DNA of 64,000 nt, taken from the NCBI GenBank assembly GCA_027257055.1, contig JAPVLO010000521.1, positions 124,001 through 188,000 on the forward strand, given 5' to 3'. Position numbers and translations under genes: made by a program. Below, in pieces: positions 43,995 to 57,775 of the stretch; the first letter of the stretch is position 1; every line of letters begins with the position of its first letter. The stretch comes from Cephalopachus bancanus. Lineage: Eukaryota; Chordata; Mammalia; Primates; Tarsiidae. The notes below the pieces were generated by a model that was not told the origin of the DNA, searched no databases, and saw only the letters and a program-made list of their open reading frames with translations.

Positions 43995-46133
43995 AGAAAA
44001 GTAGGAGAGTAGTACAAAGTGGAAAAGATCCATAAAAAATAAAACTACAAGGACTAATATGTGAGTTCAGCCAGGTTTTGGGATATAAGATCTGTTGATA
44101 TAAGAGTCAATTTATGTTTCTAAATACTAGCAATGAACCATCCAAAAATGAAATTAAGGAAACAATCTCATTTAAAATAACGTCAAAAATAATTTTTTAA
44201 AAGGTGTGAAATTTAGACTGAAAACCATACAACATTATTGAAAAATATGTAAAAAGACTTAAATCAACAAAAAAGCATTCTATGTTTATAAATTGGAAGA
44301 TGTAATATTAAGATGGCATTACTTCTCAAACTGATCTACAGATTCAACCCACTCTCTATCGGTATCCTAAGTTATTTCTTTGCAGAAATTGACAAACTAA
44401 TTCTAAAATTCATATGAAAATTCAAGGGACTCAGAATAACCAAAACAATCTTAGAGATGAAAAAGTAGAGGACACTCTTTCCAATTTCAAAACTTGCTAC
44501 AAAGCTGTAGTAATCAAGATAATCTGACACTGGTATGAGGACAGACATACAAATCAATAGAATATCACTGAGAGTCCAGAAATAAGTTGTCTTGATTGAT
44601 TGTGAAGGTACATGGGTGCCAAGACAAGAGAAAAAAATAATTTTTCAATAAATTGTGCCAGAACAACTTCATACCCACATGCAAAAGAATGAAGTTGGAA
44701 GTTGAACCATCATACATAAAAACGAACTCAAAATGTGTAATTGACCTAAATATCAGCCAAAACTGCAAAGCTCTTAGAAGAAAACATATGAATAAATCTA
44801 CTTGATCTTGGATTAGACAATTATTTCTTAGCTACAACACCAAATTCACAAGTGACAAAAGAAAAAACTAGTCAAATTGAGCTTTACTAAGATTAAAAAC
44901 TTTTGTGCTTCAAAGTACACCGTCAAAAAAATGAAAAGACAACCCACATAATGGGAGAAAATATTCTCAAATTACATGTCAGATGAGGGTCTTATAGCTG
45001 GAGTATATAAAGTATTCTTAAAACTCAACAGTAAACAAGAAAAACAGCCCAATTTAAAAATGTGCAAAGTTCACATGCAAAAAAAAAGAATCTAGACACA
45101 GACCTTGCACCTTTCATAATTAACTCAAAATGGATCACAGACCTAAATGTAAAATGCACAAATACAAAACTCCCAGAACAGAACACAGAAAATCTAGATG
45201 ACTTTGAGCATGATGATAAATTTTTGAATACAACATCAAAGACATGATTCAGGAAAGAAATATTGATAAGTTGGACTTTATTAAAATAAAACTTTCTGCT
45301 CTGTGAAAGATACTGTCAAGAGAACAAAAGGACAAGCCACAGATGAGGAGAAAATAGTTGCAAAAGTCATATCTGCTAAAAGCCTGTTATTCAAAATATA
45401 CAGGGAACTCTTAAAACTCAACAACAAAAGGCGAACAATCCAATTTAAAAACGGACAAAGGACCTGAACAGTCATTTCACCAAAGAAGACATACAGATGG
45501 CAAATTAGCATATGAAAGGCTGCTCAATATCACCTGGCATTAGGAAATTGCAAATTAAAACAACAATGAGGTACTACCACATACCTATTAGAATGGCCAA
45601 AACCCAAAATATAAAACCAAATGCTGCCGGGCTCGGTGGCTCAGCCTGTAATCCTGCCCCTTTGGGAGGCTGAGGTGAATGGATTGCCTGGGTCCGCGGG
45701 TTCGAGACCCGCCTGGGCAGCGAGACCTCATCTCTACAATAAATCAAAAAACCAGCCGGGCGTGGTAGCGCGCCTGCAATTCCGGCTACTCGGAAGGCTG
45801 AGGTGGAAGGATCGCCGGAGCCCAGCAGGTCGAGGCTGCGGTGGCCGGGAGCGGCCACTGCACTCCAGTCTGGGCAACAGAGTGAGACTCCAACTCAAAC
45901 AAAACAAAACAAAACCAGTGCTGGTGAGGACGTGGAGAAACAGCAACTCATTCATGGCTGCTGAGAGTGCAAAATAGTGCAGCCACACTGGAAGACAGTT
46001 TGGCCATTTCTTACAAAACTAAAAGCACTCTGATTATAGAATTCAGCTGTCACCCTCATTAGTATTTACCCAAATGAATTGAAAGCTTGTGTCTACACAA
46101 AAACCTGCACACAGATGTTTATAGCAGCTTTAT
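43995..46133 (+). repeat. Old L1 ORF2 remnant with internal partial duplication
   Basis: ACTAGCAATGAACCATCC, TACAACATTATTGAAA, CAAAACAATCTTAGAG and AAAACTTTTGTGCTTCAAAG follow L1 ORF2. The stretch around AAACTTTTGTGCTTC (44897) has a second diverged copy at 45290 (AAACTTTCTGCTCTGTG), so part of ORF2 is present twice, either nested copies or a tandem duplication. It resumes after the RGS7BP pseudogene. Confidence 0.85.
45626..45905 (+). repeat. Alu, lineage-specific type, inside the old L1
   Basis: GCCGGGCTCGGTGGCTCAGC to GTGAGACTCCAACTC plus A run with C breaks. The flanks ACCAAATGCT and ACCAGTGCT are a diverged target-site duplication within the L1 phrase. Confidence 0.92.
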
Positions 46134-46152
46134 TAATAATTACCAAAATTTG

Positions 46153-48148
<1,996 letters not shown>

Positions 48149-48167
48149 TAATAATTACCAAAATTTG

Positions 48168-48700
48168 CAAGCAGCTACAATGTCCTTCAATAGGCGAATG
48201 AATAAATGAACTGTGGTTCATCCATATGATGGAACGTTATTCTGCACTAAAAACAAATAAGCACTCAAGTCATGAAAAGACATGCATATTACTAAGTAAA
48301 AGAAGCCAATCTGAAAAGGCTCCACACTGTACAATTCCAACTATGTGGCATTCTGGAGAAGGTAAAACTATGGAGACCTTATAAAGATCCATGTCTAGGA
48401 GGGGGAGGAATACAAAGGTGAAGCACAGAGGATTTTTAAAGCAGTAAGACTACTCTGTATGATATTACAATGGTGGATACATTGTACACTTGCCAAAACC
48501 CACAGCATGCACAACACCAAGAGTGAACCCTAACATAAACTACAGATATTGTATGATGATAATGTGTCAGTGTAGGCTCATTAACCTTGTGCCATTCTGA
48601 TGGAGGATGTTGACAGTGGGGGAGGCATGTGTGGGGGCAAAAGGGACAGAGGATATCTCTCTAACTTCTCAATTTTGGTGTGAGCCTAAAACTGCTTTTT
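48168..48700 (+). repeat. Old L1 3' end, continued after the RGS7BP insertion
   Basis: CAAGCAGCTACAATGTCCTT, CCATATGATGGAACGTTATT and ATCTCTCTAACTTCTCAATT follow the ORF2 end and 3' UTR. Confidence 0.85.
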
Positions 48701-48724
48701 CAGAAAGCCTATTTTTTTAACTTT

Positions 48725-49775
48725 TAAGTTTTTTATTTTAAAGATGTGGGGAACAATTCAGGGTTAGGTATATGTGACAGCAAGGAATCTTACTGTATTG
48801 CCATGCACAGTCTAATATTAACTGGGTTCGATCTGCAAAGAATATCACCATACGCCAGCAGAAGAAAATTAAACAGCTTTATTTAGATATAGAAACATAT
48901 ATTAGTAAGGAGGGGGAAAAAAAGGAAAAGAGGGGAAACACTTTTTACCACTGTCCTACAATCCTATCTCGGGGAAATTCTCATCACCCAGATGAGGTCA
49001 GCACTGGAGACAGCATCGCCCAATCCAGAATCTAAATCTCCATCTCTCCCTTGCTGCTCTTTCCCATGCTGTGTTCAGACAAAGAGGACACCCCGCTTGC
49101 TAATGGCATGGGCATCAATTAATTAACTCAGTACTCATGAACTCACACTTGGCTAGGGTCCGAGTCCAGTTTCCCAATAAGCCAAATGCTCAGCCGAAAA
49201 CACCTGGTTTACAGAACATTTGGTTTACTTTCCTTGTCCCGGGTGGGTAGCCAAGCCACCAAAGCCTAAGATGTCCAGGTTCATCCTCTGGTCATGCACA
49301 CAGCACACCCCTTGTCAACTCTTACTCTCTTTTCCTTACCATTCAGTATACAAATATTCATTATGTAGTTACCCTTGTTGATGAGGTGTACCCCCACTTC
49401 CCCAGGTAGATTTCTAGTACTGCCAATCCCACCTCCCCGCCCCCAACCCCCCTACAGTTTCCTGCTACTGCCAATCCTTTTCTTATACTATTACAATAGT
49501 TGTTCAAGATTTGCTTATGTGTGAGAACATGTGACACTCAGTTCTTTGTTTCTGTGAAATATCACTTAGTATTATAGACTCTAAGTCCATCCAGGTTGCT
49601 GCAAAGTTCATGATTTTGTTCTTTTTATGGGTGCATAATATTTCATCATGTATATATACGCACATTTTTTTTATCCAGTCTTCTTTTGATGGGCAGCATG
49701 GTTGGTTCTGTGTTCTTGCTATTGTGAACAATGCTGCGATCAACATTCGTGTTCAGGTATCTTTTATGCTGCAGG
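48725..49775 (-). mobile_element. L1 3'-end fragment split by a solitary LTR
   Basis: TTTTAAAGATGTGGGGAACA at the left, interrupted at GTATA by the LTR, and continuing at 49346 through TTGATGAGGTGTACC and the reverse complement of the ORF2 end (minus frame 49504-49746) to about 49775. Confidence 0.9.
48773..49345 (-). mobile_element. Solitary LTR of unassigned family inside an L1
   Basis: It has TG/CA ends (plus: TGTGACAGCAAGG to CCATTCA), 573 bp, with the 5-bp duplication GTATA at 48768-48772 and 49346-49350. On the minus strand AATAAAGCTGTTTAATTTTC near 48880 is a clear poly(A) signal, which sets the orientation. The 5-bp duplication is usual for ERVL-class elements, but I cannot name the family. 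Confidence 0.78.
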
Positions 49776-50884
49776 ATGTCAGGAGAAACCCCATTGGCTG
49801 AATGAGATCAGACAGAAGGCATTACAGGGAGAAAGGGACTCCTGGGAAAAAAGGAGGTAGTGGCCACCTACTGGGTCTTCTGTCCAGCCTCTTCCTTCTG
49901 GCCCCTGTCACTCTCTTCCATCCATAGGGCTGCAGTGGAAGCAGCCATGCTCATCTGTGAGAGAGTTATTAGGCTTTCTTCTCTTATCTAGGAGCTGGAG
50001 AAGTGCATTCATCAGACATTGCTCTCCCGGGCTTGGTTAGGTCCAATTTAGATAACAAAGAACCACTTCTCGATGTGACACATTGTTGACTTGGGTCCCT
50101 CCATCAGCTCTTGAAAGACACATCATTACTATCGCCTCACAGATCCTATATTGATGATCTGAAGACACGACTGTTTGTCAAGAGCCAAGGTGTTAAAGTA
50201 GCCATGTTTCCAACAGAATGATAATTAACTGACGTCAAAAATGATTTTAGGCAGAACTAAAACAGGAATGTCATCATGTAAGGGGCACCTTCAAATAACT
50301 CTGTGTAGGATCTGAGGGCCATCATCATTTAAACAGGTCTGGATACTACTTTTGCAGAGTAACTTAGAGCCCCAATATTTTCATAGTTGTTTAAATTTAC
50401 ACCAGCTCTAACTCTCTTTGTGAAAGTATCAATCAGGGCGTGCAAATAAATATCATCCATTGCCTCTAGTAATGGGAGTGACCAGGAAAGGCACGTGTTT
50501 TTCACATTCGCAGTGTGTCATGTTATATTGACAGCTCATGCATCTGCAACTATGTGGAGGTCAGCTAGGTAGCTCTGCTCATGTTGGTCCAGCTGGGTTG
50601 GTCCAGCTGCGGGTTGATTCAGGCTGGTGGAACTGGGTGTGATTACACTTTTGTCTGGCAACAGGCTAGCCTCAGCATGTCCCATGTCGACAGCAGAAGT
50701 GAAGGGAAGAGCAAACCCAATGCACAAGCCCACTTAAGCCTCAGATTGCATCCTCTCTACAACACTGCAATGGCCAGTCAAGCCACATGGCTGAGCCCAG
50801 TGTTGAGGTATAGGGTTTAACATACTAACTAAATTGTTCATGGTGGGAGGGCAAAGGTACATGACAAAGCACAAACTGGGGACA
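49776..50884. other. Unique or very old DNA
   Basis: A short tandem of GGTCCAGCTG words is seen near 50587-50612. No gene recognised. Confidence 0.4.
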
Positions 50885-51176
50885 GGCTGGGCATGATGGC
50901 TTAAGCCTGTAATCCCAGCACTTTGGGAGGCCAAGGAAAGGATTGCCTGAGCTCAGGGATCCAAGACAAGACCAACCTGGGCAACTTGGCGAGACCTCGT
51001 CTCTATAATAAATTAAAAAATAAGCTGGGCATGGTATCGCACGCCTGTAGTTCTAGTACTTGGAAGGTTGAGGCAGAAGGATTGCCTGAGCTCAGCAGGT
51101 CGATGCTGCGGTGGCCATGAGCATGCCGCTGCACTCTAGCCTAGGCAACAGAGTGAGACTCTGACTCAAAAAAAAA
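50885..51176 (+). repeat. Alu, lineage-specific type
   Basis: GGCTGGGCATGATGGCTTAA to GTGAGACTCTGACTC plus A run, with the CTATAATAAATT variant of the linker. Confidence 0.93.
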
Positions 51177-51467
51177 TTGGGGACTTAATTGCTATTTATT
51201 GCATAATTCAATCATCAATTTCTCTTTTGTTTGAGATTACCCTTTTGTTTGATCTGGAAAAGATCTACTTACTATTCAAGTGTCTGGTGTGGAATAGGTT
51301 TATAAATAAGCCATTCAATGGGAAAGTGTAGAAAAAAGTATGTATTATCTTCATTATCTCTCAGTCCTCTAATCAATTACTGACACTGGTCATTAGAAAG
51401 TCCAATTTTGGATGCAATTGATATCTTACTTTTCTATTTTTATTAATCATAAGCATTGTCCTTAAGA

Positions 51468-51915
51468 AGAGCCGTAGTTTTCTCAGGCTGCTATAACAAA
51501 ATGCCATAGACTGGTGACTTAAACAACAGGAATTTTTTCTCACAGTTCTAGAGACTGGTAAGTTCAAGATCTAGGTACAGGCTGACTCAGGTGTCTGGTA
51601 AGAGCTTTCTTCCTGGCTTGCAAATGGCAGCCTTCTCACTGTGTCCTCACATGGTAGAGAGAAATAGAGAAAGAGAGGAAGCAGAGGAAGCAAACTCTCT
51701 AGTTTCTCTTCTTCTAAGGACTTGTTCCATCATGATAGCCCTACTCCATGACTTCATCTAACTGATGAAGTCCAGTCACTGTTCTGCCTCAAACCTCTGT
51801 TCAATAAGCAATTGCAATCTCCAAATTCTACCACAATGGGTATTTGGGCTTCAACATATGAATTTATGGGGTGAGGGGCAGGGGCAAGAGACCACACAGT
51901 TCAGTTCCTAACAAT
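51468..51915 (-). mobile_element. MLT1-type MaLR LTR
   Basis: The plus strand reads GGCTGCTATAACAAAATGCC, GACTTAAACAACAGG, TTCTCACAGTTCTAGAGACT, AATGGCAGCCTTCTCACTG, and at the right GGGCTTCAACATATGAATTT: the reverse complement of MLT1. It contains at 51771-51820 a 50-bp stretch that is not MLT1 and is repeated inverted at 54567. Confidence 0.82.
51771..51820 (+). repeat. 50-bp perfect inverted repeat, left copy
   Basis: Starts TCCAGTCACTGTTCTGCC and ends AAGCAATTGCAATCT. Its exact reverse complement is at 54567-54616. The flanks do not match. Confidence 0.97.
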
Positions 51916-51920
51916 AGCTG

Positions 51921-52429
51921 TTTCCCAAACAGATTCTGAGAGTAGTATCTCTACTGCTAAAATGGGATGTGGGTTGTAATGGAAATGGAGTGAGGGGCGA
52001 GCTGGAAGGGTGAGACTTCACATTACCCACTCCATGATACAAGTACATTACTGGGGACAGCCACATTCTCTAAGATCTGGAAAGATGAGCACTACATTTC
52101 TCTGACAACCCCAATTAGGCCACAATTTAGGGGCGAGTACTATGAAATGGAGGTAATAGGCAATATTCTTACATTTCCACAAAGCCTTCTCAATTTTTTT
52201 TTTACATTTGTAGCATAAAAATAGAACACAATTGTACTAAAATTGCAGAGATGATTAAGATAACAGTTGCTCATATATTTTCATTTGAAATAAAAAGTAA
52301 AAGAAGCAGCATTTTTATTGTATAAATTGTGAGTTTCTTATTGCCTTTAAAGATTCTGCCTTTGCCTTCTAGTGAAGAATATATTATTCAGAAGATAAAC
52401 TCAGTTTTAAAACGATATTTAATATGTTA
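51921..52429. other. Unique DNA
   Basis: Nothing recognised. Confidence 0.4.
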
Positions 52430-52444
52430 AAATTATAAATTCAA

Positions 52445-52729
52445 GCCGGGCTTGATGGCTCAGTCTGTAATCCCGCGCTTTGGGAGGCTGAGGTGAGTAG
52501 ATTGCCTGAGTCTGCGGGTTCGAGATCCACCTGGGCAACTTGGCGAGACCTCATCTCTACAATAAATCAAAAAATTAGCTGGGCGTGGCAGCACGTGCCT
52601 GTAGTTCCAGCTACTTGGAAGGCTGAGGCGGAAGGATCGCCGGAGCCCAGCAGGTCAAGGCTGCAGTGGCCACTGTACTCCAGTCTGGGCTACAGAGTGA
52701 GACTCCAACTCAAAAAAACAAACAAAAAG
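52445..52729 (+). repeat. Alu, lineage-specific type, with target-site duplication
   Basis: AAATTATAAATTCAA at 52430-52444 and 52730-52744, identical. The Alu begins GCCGGGCTTGATGGCTCAGT. Confidence 0.96.
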
Positions 52730-52744
52730 AAATTATAAATTCAA

Positions 52745-53083
52745 AAACCTAGCTCTTCCATAAGCTTTCAGGTTTGGCTTACCATTTTTATTATTCTTTT
52801 TATCAGCCAATAATTAGAACAATCATTTTTTAAATTGTCCTTTGAATAAACTTACTTAATTTTGTAATTAAATATCTTAGAATACAATTAATGTATATAC
52901 TTGACTTCCTTTTAAAGTCCTTTAGTTGTCTGACTGACCAAACTTCCTATGTACTCAAATTATTCTTGTAAGTCCAATAAACTAGTTCATATATGATGAT
53001 TTTAAGCTTTCTTTAAACAGTTCAGTGCTGTTTACAACCTTAGTTAGATTTCAACTTAAAATCACAAGTCTAAATCAATTATT
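52745..53083. other. AT-rich unique DNA
   Basis: Nothing recognised. Confidence 0.4.
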
Positions 53084-53099
53084 GAATTACACATTTTAA

Positions 53100-54353
53100 A
53101 AATTTTTTTATTTTAAAGATATGGTGTACCATTCAAGATTAGGTATACAAGTGGTCATTGAACAGGTAAAGTTTGGGCCTCCCTTTGGTCCCCACTTTGC
53201 CTGGTTTGAAATCAGGTATGCTTATTGATGTTGTGTCCCCCCTCCCCATCCTGGCAGTGTCCCACTGCTGCCAATCCCTTTCTTATAGTATTATGATAAT
53301 TGCTCAAGGTCCAGTTAAAAATGAGAATTTATGATACGCTGTTTTTTGTTTCTGTGATAGATCACTGAGTATGATAGACTCTAAACCCATCCAAGTTGCT
53401 GTGAAGTACACGTTTTTCCTTCTTTATGACTGCATAATATTCCATTGTGTAGATGTACCACATTGTGTATATGTATCCATTGTGTATATGAACCACATTA
53501 TGTATATGTATCCATTGTGTATATGTACCACATTGTGTATATGTGTCCAGTCCAAATTCGATGGGCAGCACAGTTGGTTCCATGTTTTTGCTATTGTGAA
53601 TAATGCTGCAATAAACATGTGTGTGCAGGTATCTTTATTATAGAATGATTTGAGTTACTCAGGGTATATTCCCAGTAGAGGAATTGCTGGGTCATATGGA
53701 AGGTCAGTGTCTAGTTCTTTTAGAAATTACCACTCTGTTTTCCAAAGAGGTTGTGCTAGTTTGCATTCCCACTGTTCCTTTTTCTTCACATCCTCGCCAG
53801 CATCTGTTGCTGTTTGTTTTACAATGATGGTCGTTCTTACTGGGGTTAGGTGATATCTCAATGTCATTTTGACTTGCATTTTTCTGATGATTAGTGAGGC
53901 TGAAACTTCTTCATGTGTCTGTTGGTCACCTGTCTATCTTCTTTTGAGAAGTGTCTATTCATGTCTTTTGCCCACTTTGTAATGGGACTGATTATTCCTT
54001 TAAGGTATATTTGAGTTCCTTGTAGGTCCTAGACAGTAGGTCTTTGTCAGATATACAGTTGGCAAATATTTTTTCCAGTCCATGGGCTGTCTCCCCACTC
54101 TCCTGATGGTTTCTTTTGTTTTGCAGAAGCTTGTCAGTTTGATGAGGTCCCACTTGTCTATCTTATCTCGTATGGCATGGGCACTTGGGGCTTTGATCAG
54201 GAATTGGTTACCAGTTCCAATTTTCATAAGGGTGATTCCAGCATTTTCTAAGATTCTTATAGTTTGAGGTTTTACGTATAGGTCTTTGATCCATTTAGAG
54301 TTTATTTTTGTGTATGATGATAGGTAGGGGTCTTGTTTCAATCTTCTGCATGT
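53100..54353 (-). mobile_element. 5'-truncated L1 with target-site duplication
   Basis: GAATTACACATTTTAA (53084-53099) and GAATCACACATTTTAA (54354-54369) differ by one base. The interior is the reverse complement of ORF2 C-terminal third and 3' UTR (minus frame 54000-54341 shows the [11 protein letters not shown] and [11 protein letters not shown] segments). The 3' UTR is a somewhat different subfamily (GATATGGTGTACC). Confidence 0.94.
53442..53546 (+). repeat. Three tandem 35-bp units inside the L1
   Basis: Each unit is CCATTGTGTATATGTACCA plus CATTGTGTATATGTAT with a few changes, at 53442-53476, 53477-53511 and 53512-53546. Other L1 copies here have this phrase once. Confidence 0.93.
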
Positions 54354-54369
54354 GAATCACACATTTTAA

Positions 54370-54732
54370 TACTGTAATTACAAGCTGATCAGTTACTCCA
54401 ATTTGTTATTCCCTTAAATATTTCAAGTAGTTAAAATACCAAATATGCAGATTTCTTTTTACTAAAACATATTGAAACTACAAGTTTGAGCCTTCTTATG
54501 CTTCTCTATATTTAATTCTGAGTCTTCCCAGAGTTGAAAGACTTGGATTATCTCAAGCCATGTCAAAGATTGCAATTGCTTATTGAACAGAGGTTTGAGG
54601 CAGAACAGTGACTGGATATTTGTCAGCAGTTCTGATAGAATTAAGCTGTTCCTGTTTTATGGTAATTTTATTTAAACATCCTCCAAACAGGTGGTCTCAG
54701 TCCACTGTTTTGGGTTCCCGTTATACATTACT
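54370..54732. other. Unique DNA holding the right copy of the 50-bp inverted repeat
   Basis: Apart from 54567-54616 nothing is recognised. Confidence 0.5.
54567..54616 (-). repeat. 50-bp perfect inverted repeat, right copy
   Basis: Starts AGATTGCAATTGCTTATTG and ends CAGAACAGTGACTGGA, the exact reverse complement of 51771-51820. Confidence 0.97.
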
Positions 54733-54734
54733 TG

Positions 54735-55075
54735 CAAAATAGTACATTTTGCATAGCTATAAATACCTGAGATTGGGTAATTTATAAAGAAAAGAGGTTT
54801 ATTTGGCTCACTGTTCTGCCTGGCTCTAGCATCTGCTTCTGGTGAGACCTCAGGAAGCTTATAATCGTGGTTGAAGGTGAAGGGGGAGCAGGTGTATCAC
54901 ATGGTGAGGGCAGAAGCAAAAGAGAGAAAGCTGGCACCAGACTCTTTAAAACAACCAGATGTCCAACGAACTAATACAGCAAGAACTCACTCATTGCCAA
55001 GAAAATAACACCAAGCCATTCATGAGGAATATACTCCCATGAGATTGGAGGGAACAAACATTCAAATATATCAGT
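54735..55075 (-). mobile_element. MST/THE1-type MaLR LTR fragment
   Basis: Plus-strand GGGTAATTTATAAAGAAAAG, AGGTTTATTTGGCTCAC, GACCTCAGGAAGCTTATAAT, ATCACATGGTGAGGGCAGAA and AAGAACTCACTCATTGCC follow the reverse complement of an MST-like LTR. Confidence 0.78.
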
Positions 55076-55298
55076 TACCTAATTCCCTAATCACAGAGTC
55101 TGAGTACCCTCATTTTCTCTCAGAGAAATCACTAGATTGAATTTTACTTAATTTTGGCTTTTCATTGTATGTAAATTTATCTCTAATTTTAAAGACCTTG
55201 AAACTTACAAGAAGTGTGCATTCTTTGAAACTTATGAGAAGTGCGCATTCCTTTCATATACTTTTTATTTCTTATGCCACACAACTTTTACAGATACA

Positions 55299-55900
55299 CA
55301 GAGGTTGTCAAAAAAGTATACACATTTTTAAAAAGGAAAAAACTGCATTAAAATTGTAATATTCAATATATACCAATAACAAAAGATGAAAATCAGTCAC
55401 GTTTGACTGCTGCAATGACAAGAGGTGCTCAAAGTGGTAACCATCATCGTCCAGATGCTTCTGATGATGGCAAGCTACTTACGGTAGGACTTGTTGCTGT
55501 GCGAGGCCTCGCAGATCTTCCCTCGTGCACATCACACACAGGACCATGCATCTCAGACTTAACAGAATGCCTGAAGTTGTTAGGCAATTGGTGGCTCTGT
55601 TGCATACTCATGACTTCATTGTCATTATACTTCCACAGCATTCTCGAATTTCAAATACCACTTCAAAATGATCTTGTGCTCCTTGAACAACAGCCATGCT
55701 TTAGCCATTTTTTTTTGACAGTCCTGCCTGTTGCATGGTGATGTTAGCATTTATTTGATTAATACCATCTTTTAAGCAAAGGTTATACTATATATTGCTA
55801 TATAGTTTTTTGAATTACTATAGTAATTCAATTTGTTGTCAGAAAGTAATACATAGATAACACCTCTTAAAATGTATAAACTTATTTTTGACACCCCAGT
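55299..55900 (-). mobile_element. Tc1/mariner-type DNA transposon, about 600 bp, internally deleted
   Basis: Left end CAGAGGTTGTCAAAAAAGTA and right end TAAACTTATTTTTGACACCC are inverted repeats of about 28 bp. The minus strand in between (55444-55641) reads a decayed transposase N-terminal linker with SARPRTATS, like the GRPRTA motif of mariners. A TA duplication is plausible on both sides but not certain. Confidence 0.72.
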
Positions 55901-56650
55901 ATATTAATATCTAGTTGTACTGTGGAGATTTTTCATTTGTTTTTCTAAAAGATATATATATGTATACACACTTAACACCCAAAAATCTTGTTTGACTATT
56001 GTGTTTATAATTTTCAAGATCATTCTGACAAAGGTTGTTTTTTTTTTTCATTATGTTGTAGTCCAAATACTCTCAGGTTTCCTCATTTCAAACCACTTCA
56101 AACCACTGATGGTGTCATGAAGAAATCGCATTGCTCAGAGTACAGAAGAACATAATATGACTTGAAGATTTATGATGTATTCAAACACAAATAACAGATA
56201 ATGTTTCCAAAGCCTAAATTATAAACCTCGTGTGTTGACCAAGAAATGTTGAAGCTTCATAAGCAAACTTTGAATATGTACTTTCAAATATTAAAATTTG
56301 CATATGTGTGTCTCCTCAAGTAGATTGTAAGCTCCTTAAGGAGAAGAGGCTGATCTATTAGTCCACCTATTAGCTGGAGAATACTAACTGGCTTAATAAC
56401 GAAGACTAGTTATTTGATTGGGACCCACATTCTTGCTTCGTAATATAGGAAGAATATTTTTGTTCCTTCACTCAGATGCTCACTCCTGCAGCAAGTGAAT
56501 AAACTTTGGGGACAAAGATACTGCTTAGACTGTAAAAGTTATTTAGAGTTCTCAAATTAAGATTCAAGGACATGTTCTCAGGGGCCATTTAAGCACTCTT
56601 AGAATGTTGACTTTTTATTCTCATATAGATGGCAATCATTTTTTTAAAAT
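55901..56650. other. AT-rich unique DNA
   Basis: Nothing recognised. Confidence 0.4.
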
Positions 56651-56660
56651 GCAATAAAAT

Positions 56661-56897
56661 GTGAGTGGATTGCTGAGCCCACAGGTTCAAGACCCGCCTG
56701 GCAACTTGGCAAGACCTCATCTCTACAATAAATCAAAAAATTAGCCGGGCGTGGTAGTGTACACCTGTAGTTCCAGCTACTTGGAAGGCTGAGGTGAGAG
56801 GATCGCCGGAGCCCAGCAGGCCAAGGCTGCGGTGGCCGGGAGCAGCCACTGCACTCCAGTCTGGGCGACAGAGTGAGACTCCAACTCAAAAAAAGAA
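56661..56897 (+). repeat. 5'-truncated Alu with target-site duplication
   Basis: The copy begins inside the left arm at GTGAGTGGATTGCTGAGCCC. GCAATAAAAT flanks it at 56651-56660 and 56898-56907. Confidence 0.93.
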
Positions 56898-56907
56898 GCA
56901 ATAAAAT

Positions 56908-57199
56908 TATATTCATTAAGATCATTAAGATTAAATCTAATCTTTTTTTATTATCCTATTTCTCTATATACTAAGGTCTTTTTTCCAACCTTAACATCAC
57001 ATAACAAATGAAGAAGGAAATCAAAATATATTATGATCCTGCAAAGTCCCTATTGGGAAGTCTCAGACTTAAGAAATCTTGTCAGACTTGAAAGGGTGTG
57101 TTAGAGTATGGACAGGGTGAGGGTGGATGGAGAGAGGTGCAGGGAGGCACAGCACCACCAGGGCTGGAAGCTGGAGGTGCATGCTGGCAACCCAGAGAT
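56908..57199. other. Unique DNA
   Basis: The right part (after about 57150) may be the outer end of the minus-strand LTR arm described next. Confidence 0.4.
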
Positions 57200-57775
57200 C
57201 CAAGTAAATGCAAAGAATTGCAACACACAAAATGGCTAAGAAAGTAGCTGGGTGTGGTAGCACATGCCTGTAGTTCCAGCTACTTGGAAGGCTGAGGTGG
57301 AAGGATCGCTGGAGCCCAGCAGGGCGAGGCTGCAGTGACCGGGAGCGGCCACTGCACTCCAGTCTGGGTGACAGAGTGAGACTCCAACTCAAAAAAAAAA
57401 AAAAAAAGTAAATTAGAGAGAGAGAAGGGAGAAAGAAGATTTACCTCCCCAAGGTAGGGAACGAGGCCAAAACCAGGAAGCATGGCAACAGCCACAGCTC
57501 AAAGAGCACATGACTACACCAGAGTCTAGCAAGGCAATGGCCCCTGGTTGCTTGCGGTTGAGTCCTTTTGACCATTCCCCTAGATGGGGAAAGATCATTA
57601 AGGTGATTGGGTGATGGTCATCACAAAGGGGCAGACAAGTGCAGGTACTGATGATGTCAGGTGATGGACAACAGGCAGATGGGTGGGCCAGTCACATGAT
57701 TGCTGCCATGGTGGGGCTCATCTATGTCATGTAGGTCACAAAGGGCTGATTAGGTTAACCCTGGGTGGGGGGGAT
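57200..57775 (-). mobile_element. LTR-like arm, minus orientation (left half of an inverted pair)
   Basis: Its reverse complement matches 58215-58660: CAGTCACATGATTGCTGCCA here against CATGGCAATAGTCATGTGAC there, CCAAGGTAGGG against CTACCTTGGGG, and a common AATTTAC after the CT tract. A half Alu has been inserted at 57244-57407; homology appears to continue on its far side (ATGCAAAGAA). Confidence 0.7.
57244..57407 (+). repeat. Alu right-arm monomer inside the LTR-like arm
   Basis: GTAGCTGGGTGTGGTAGCAC to GTGAGACTCCAACTC plus A run. Only the right arm is present. Confidence 0.93.

Noticed and set aside
45574..45988. Frames of 84-118 codons with Alu-type peptide
   Set aside because: Alu translations, a common false gene signal in primate DNA.
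53371..53643. Repeated Cys/Tyr/His frame as a novel peptide
   Set aside because: It is the 35-bp tandem inside a reversed L1.
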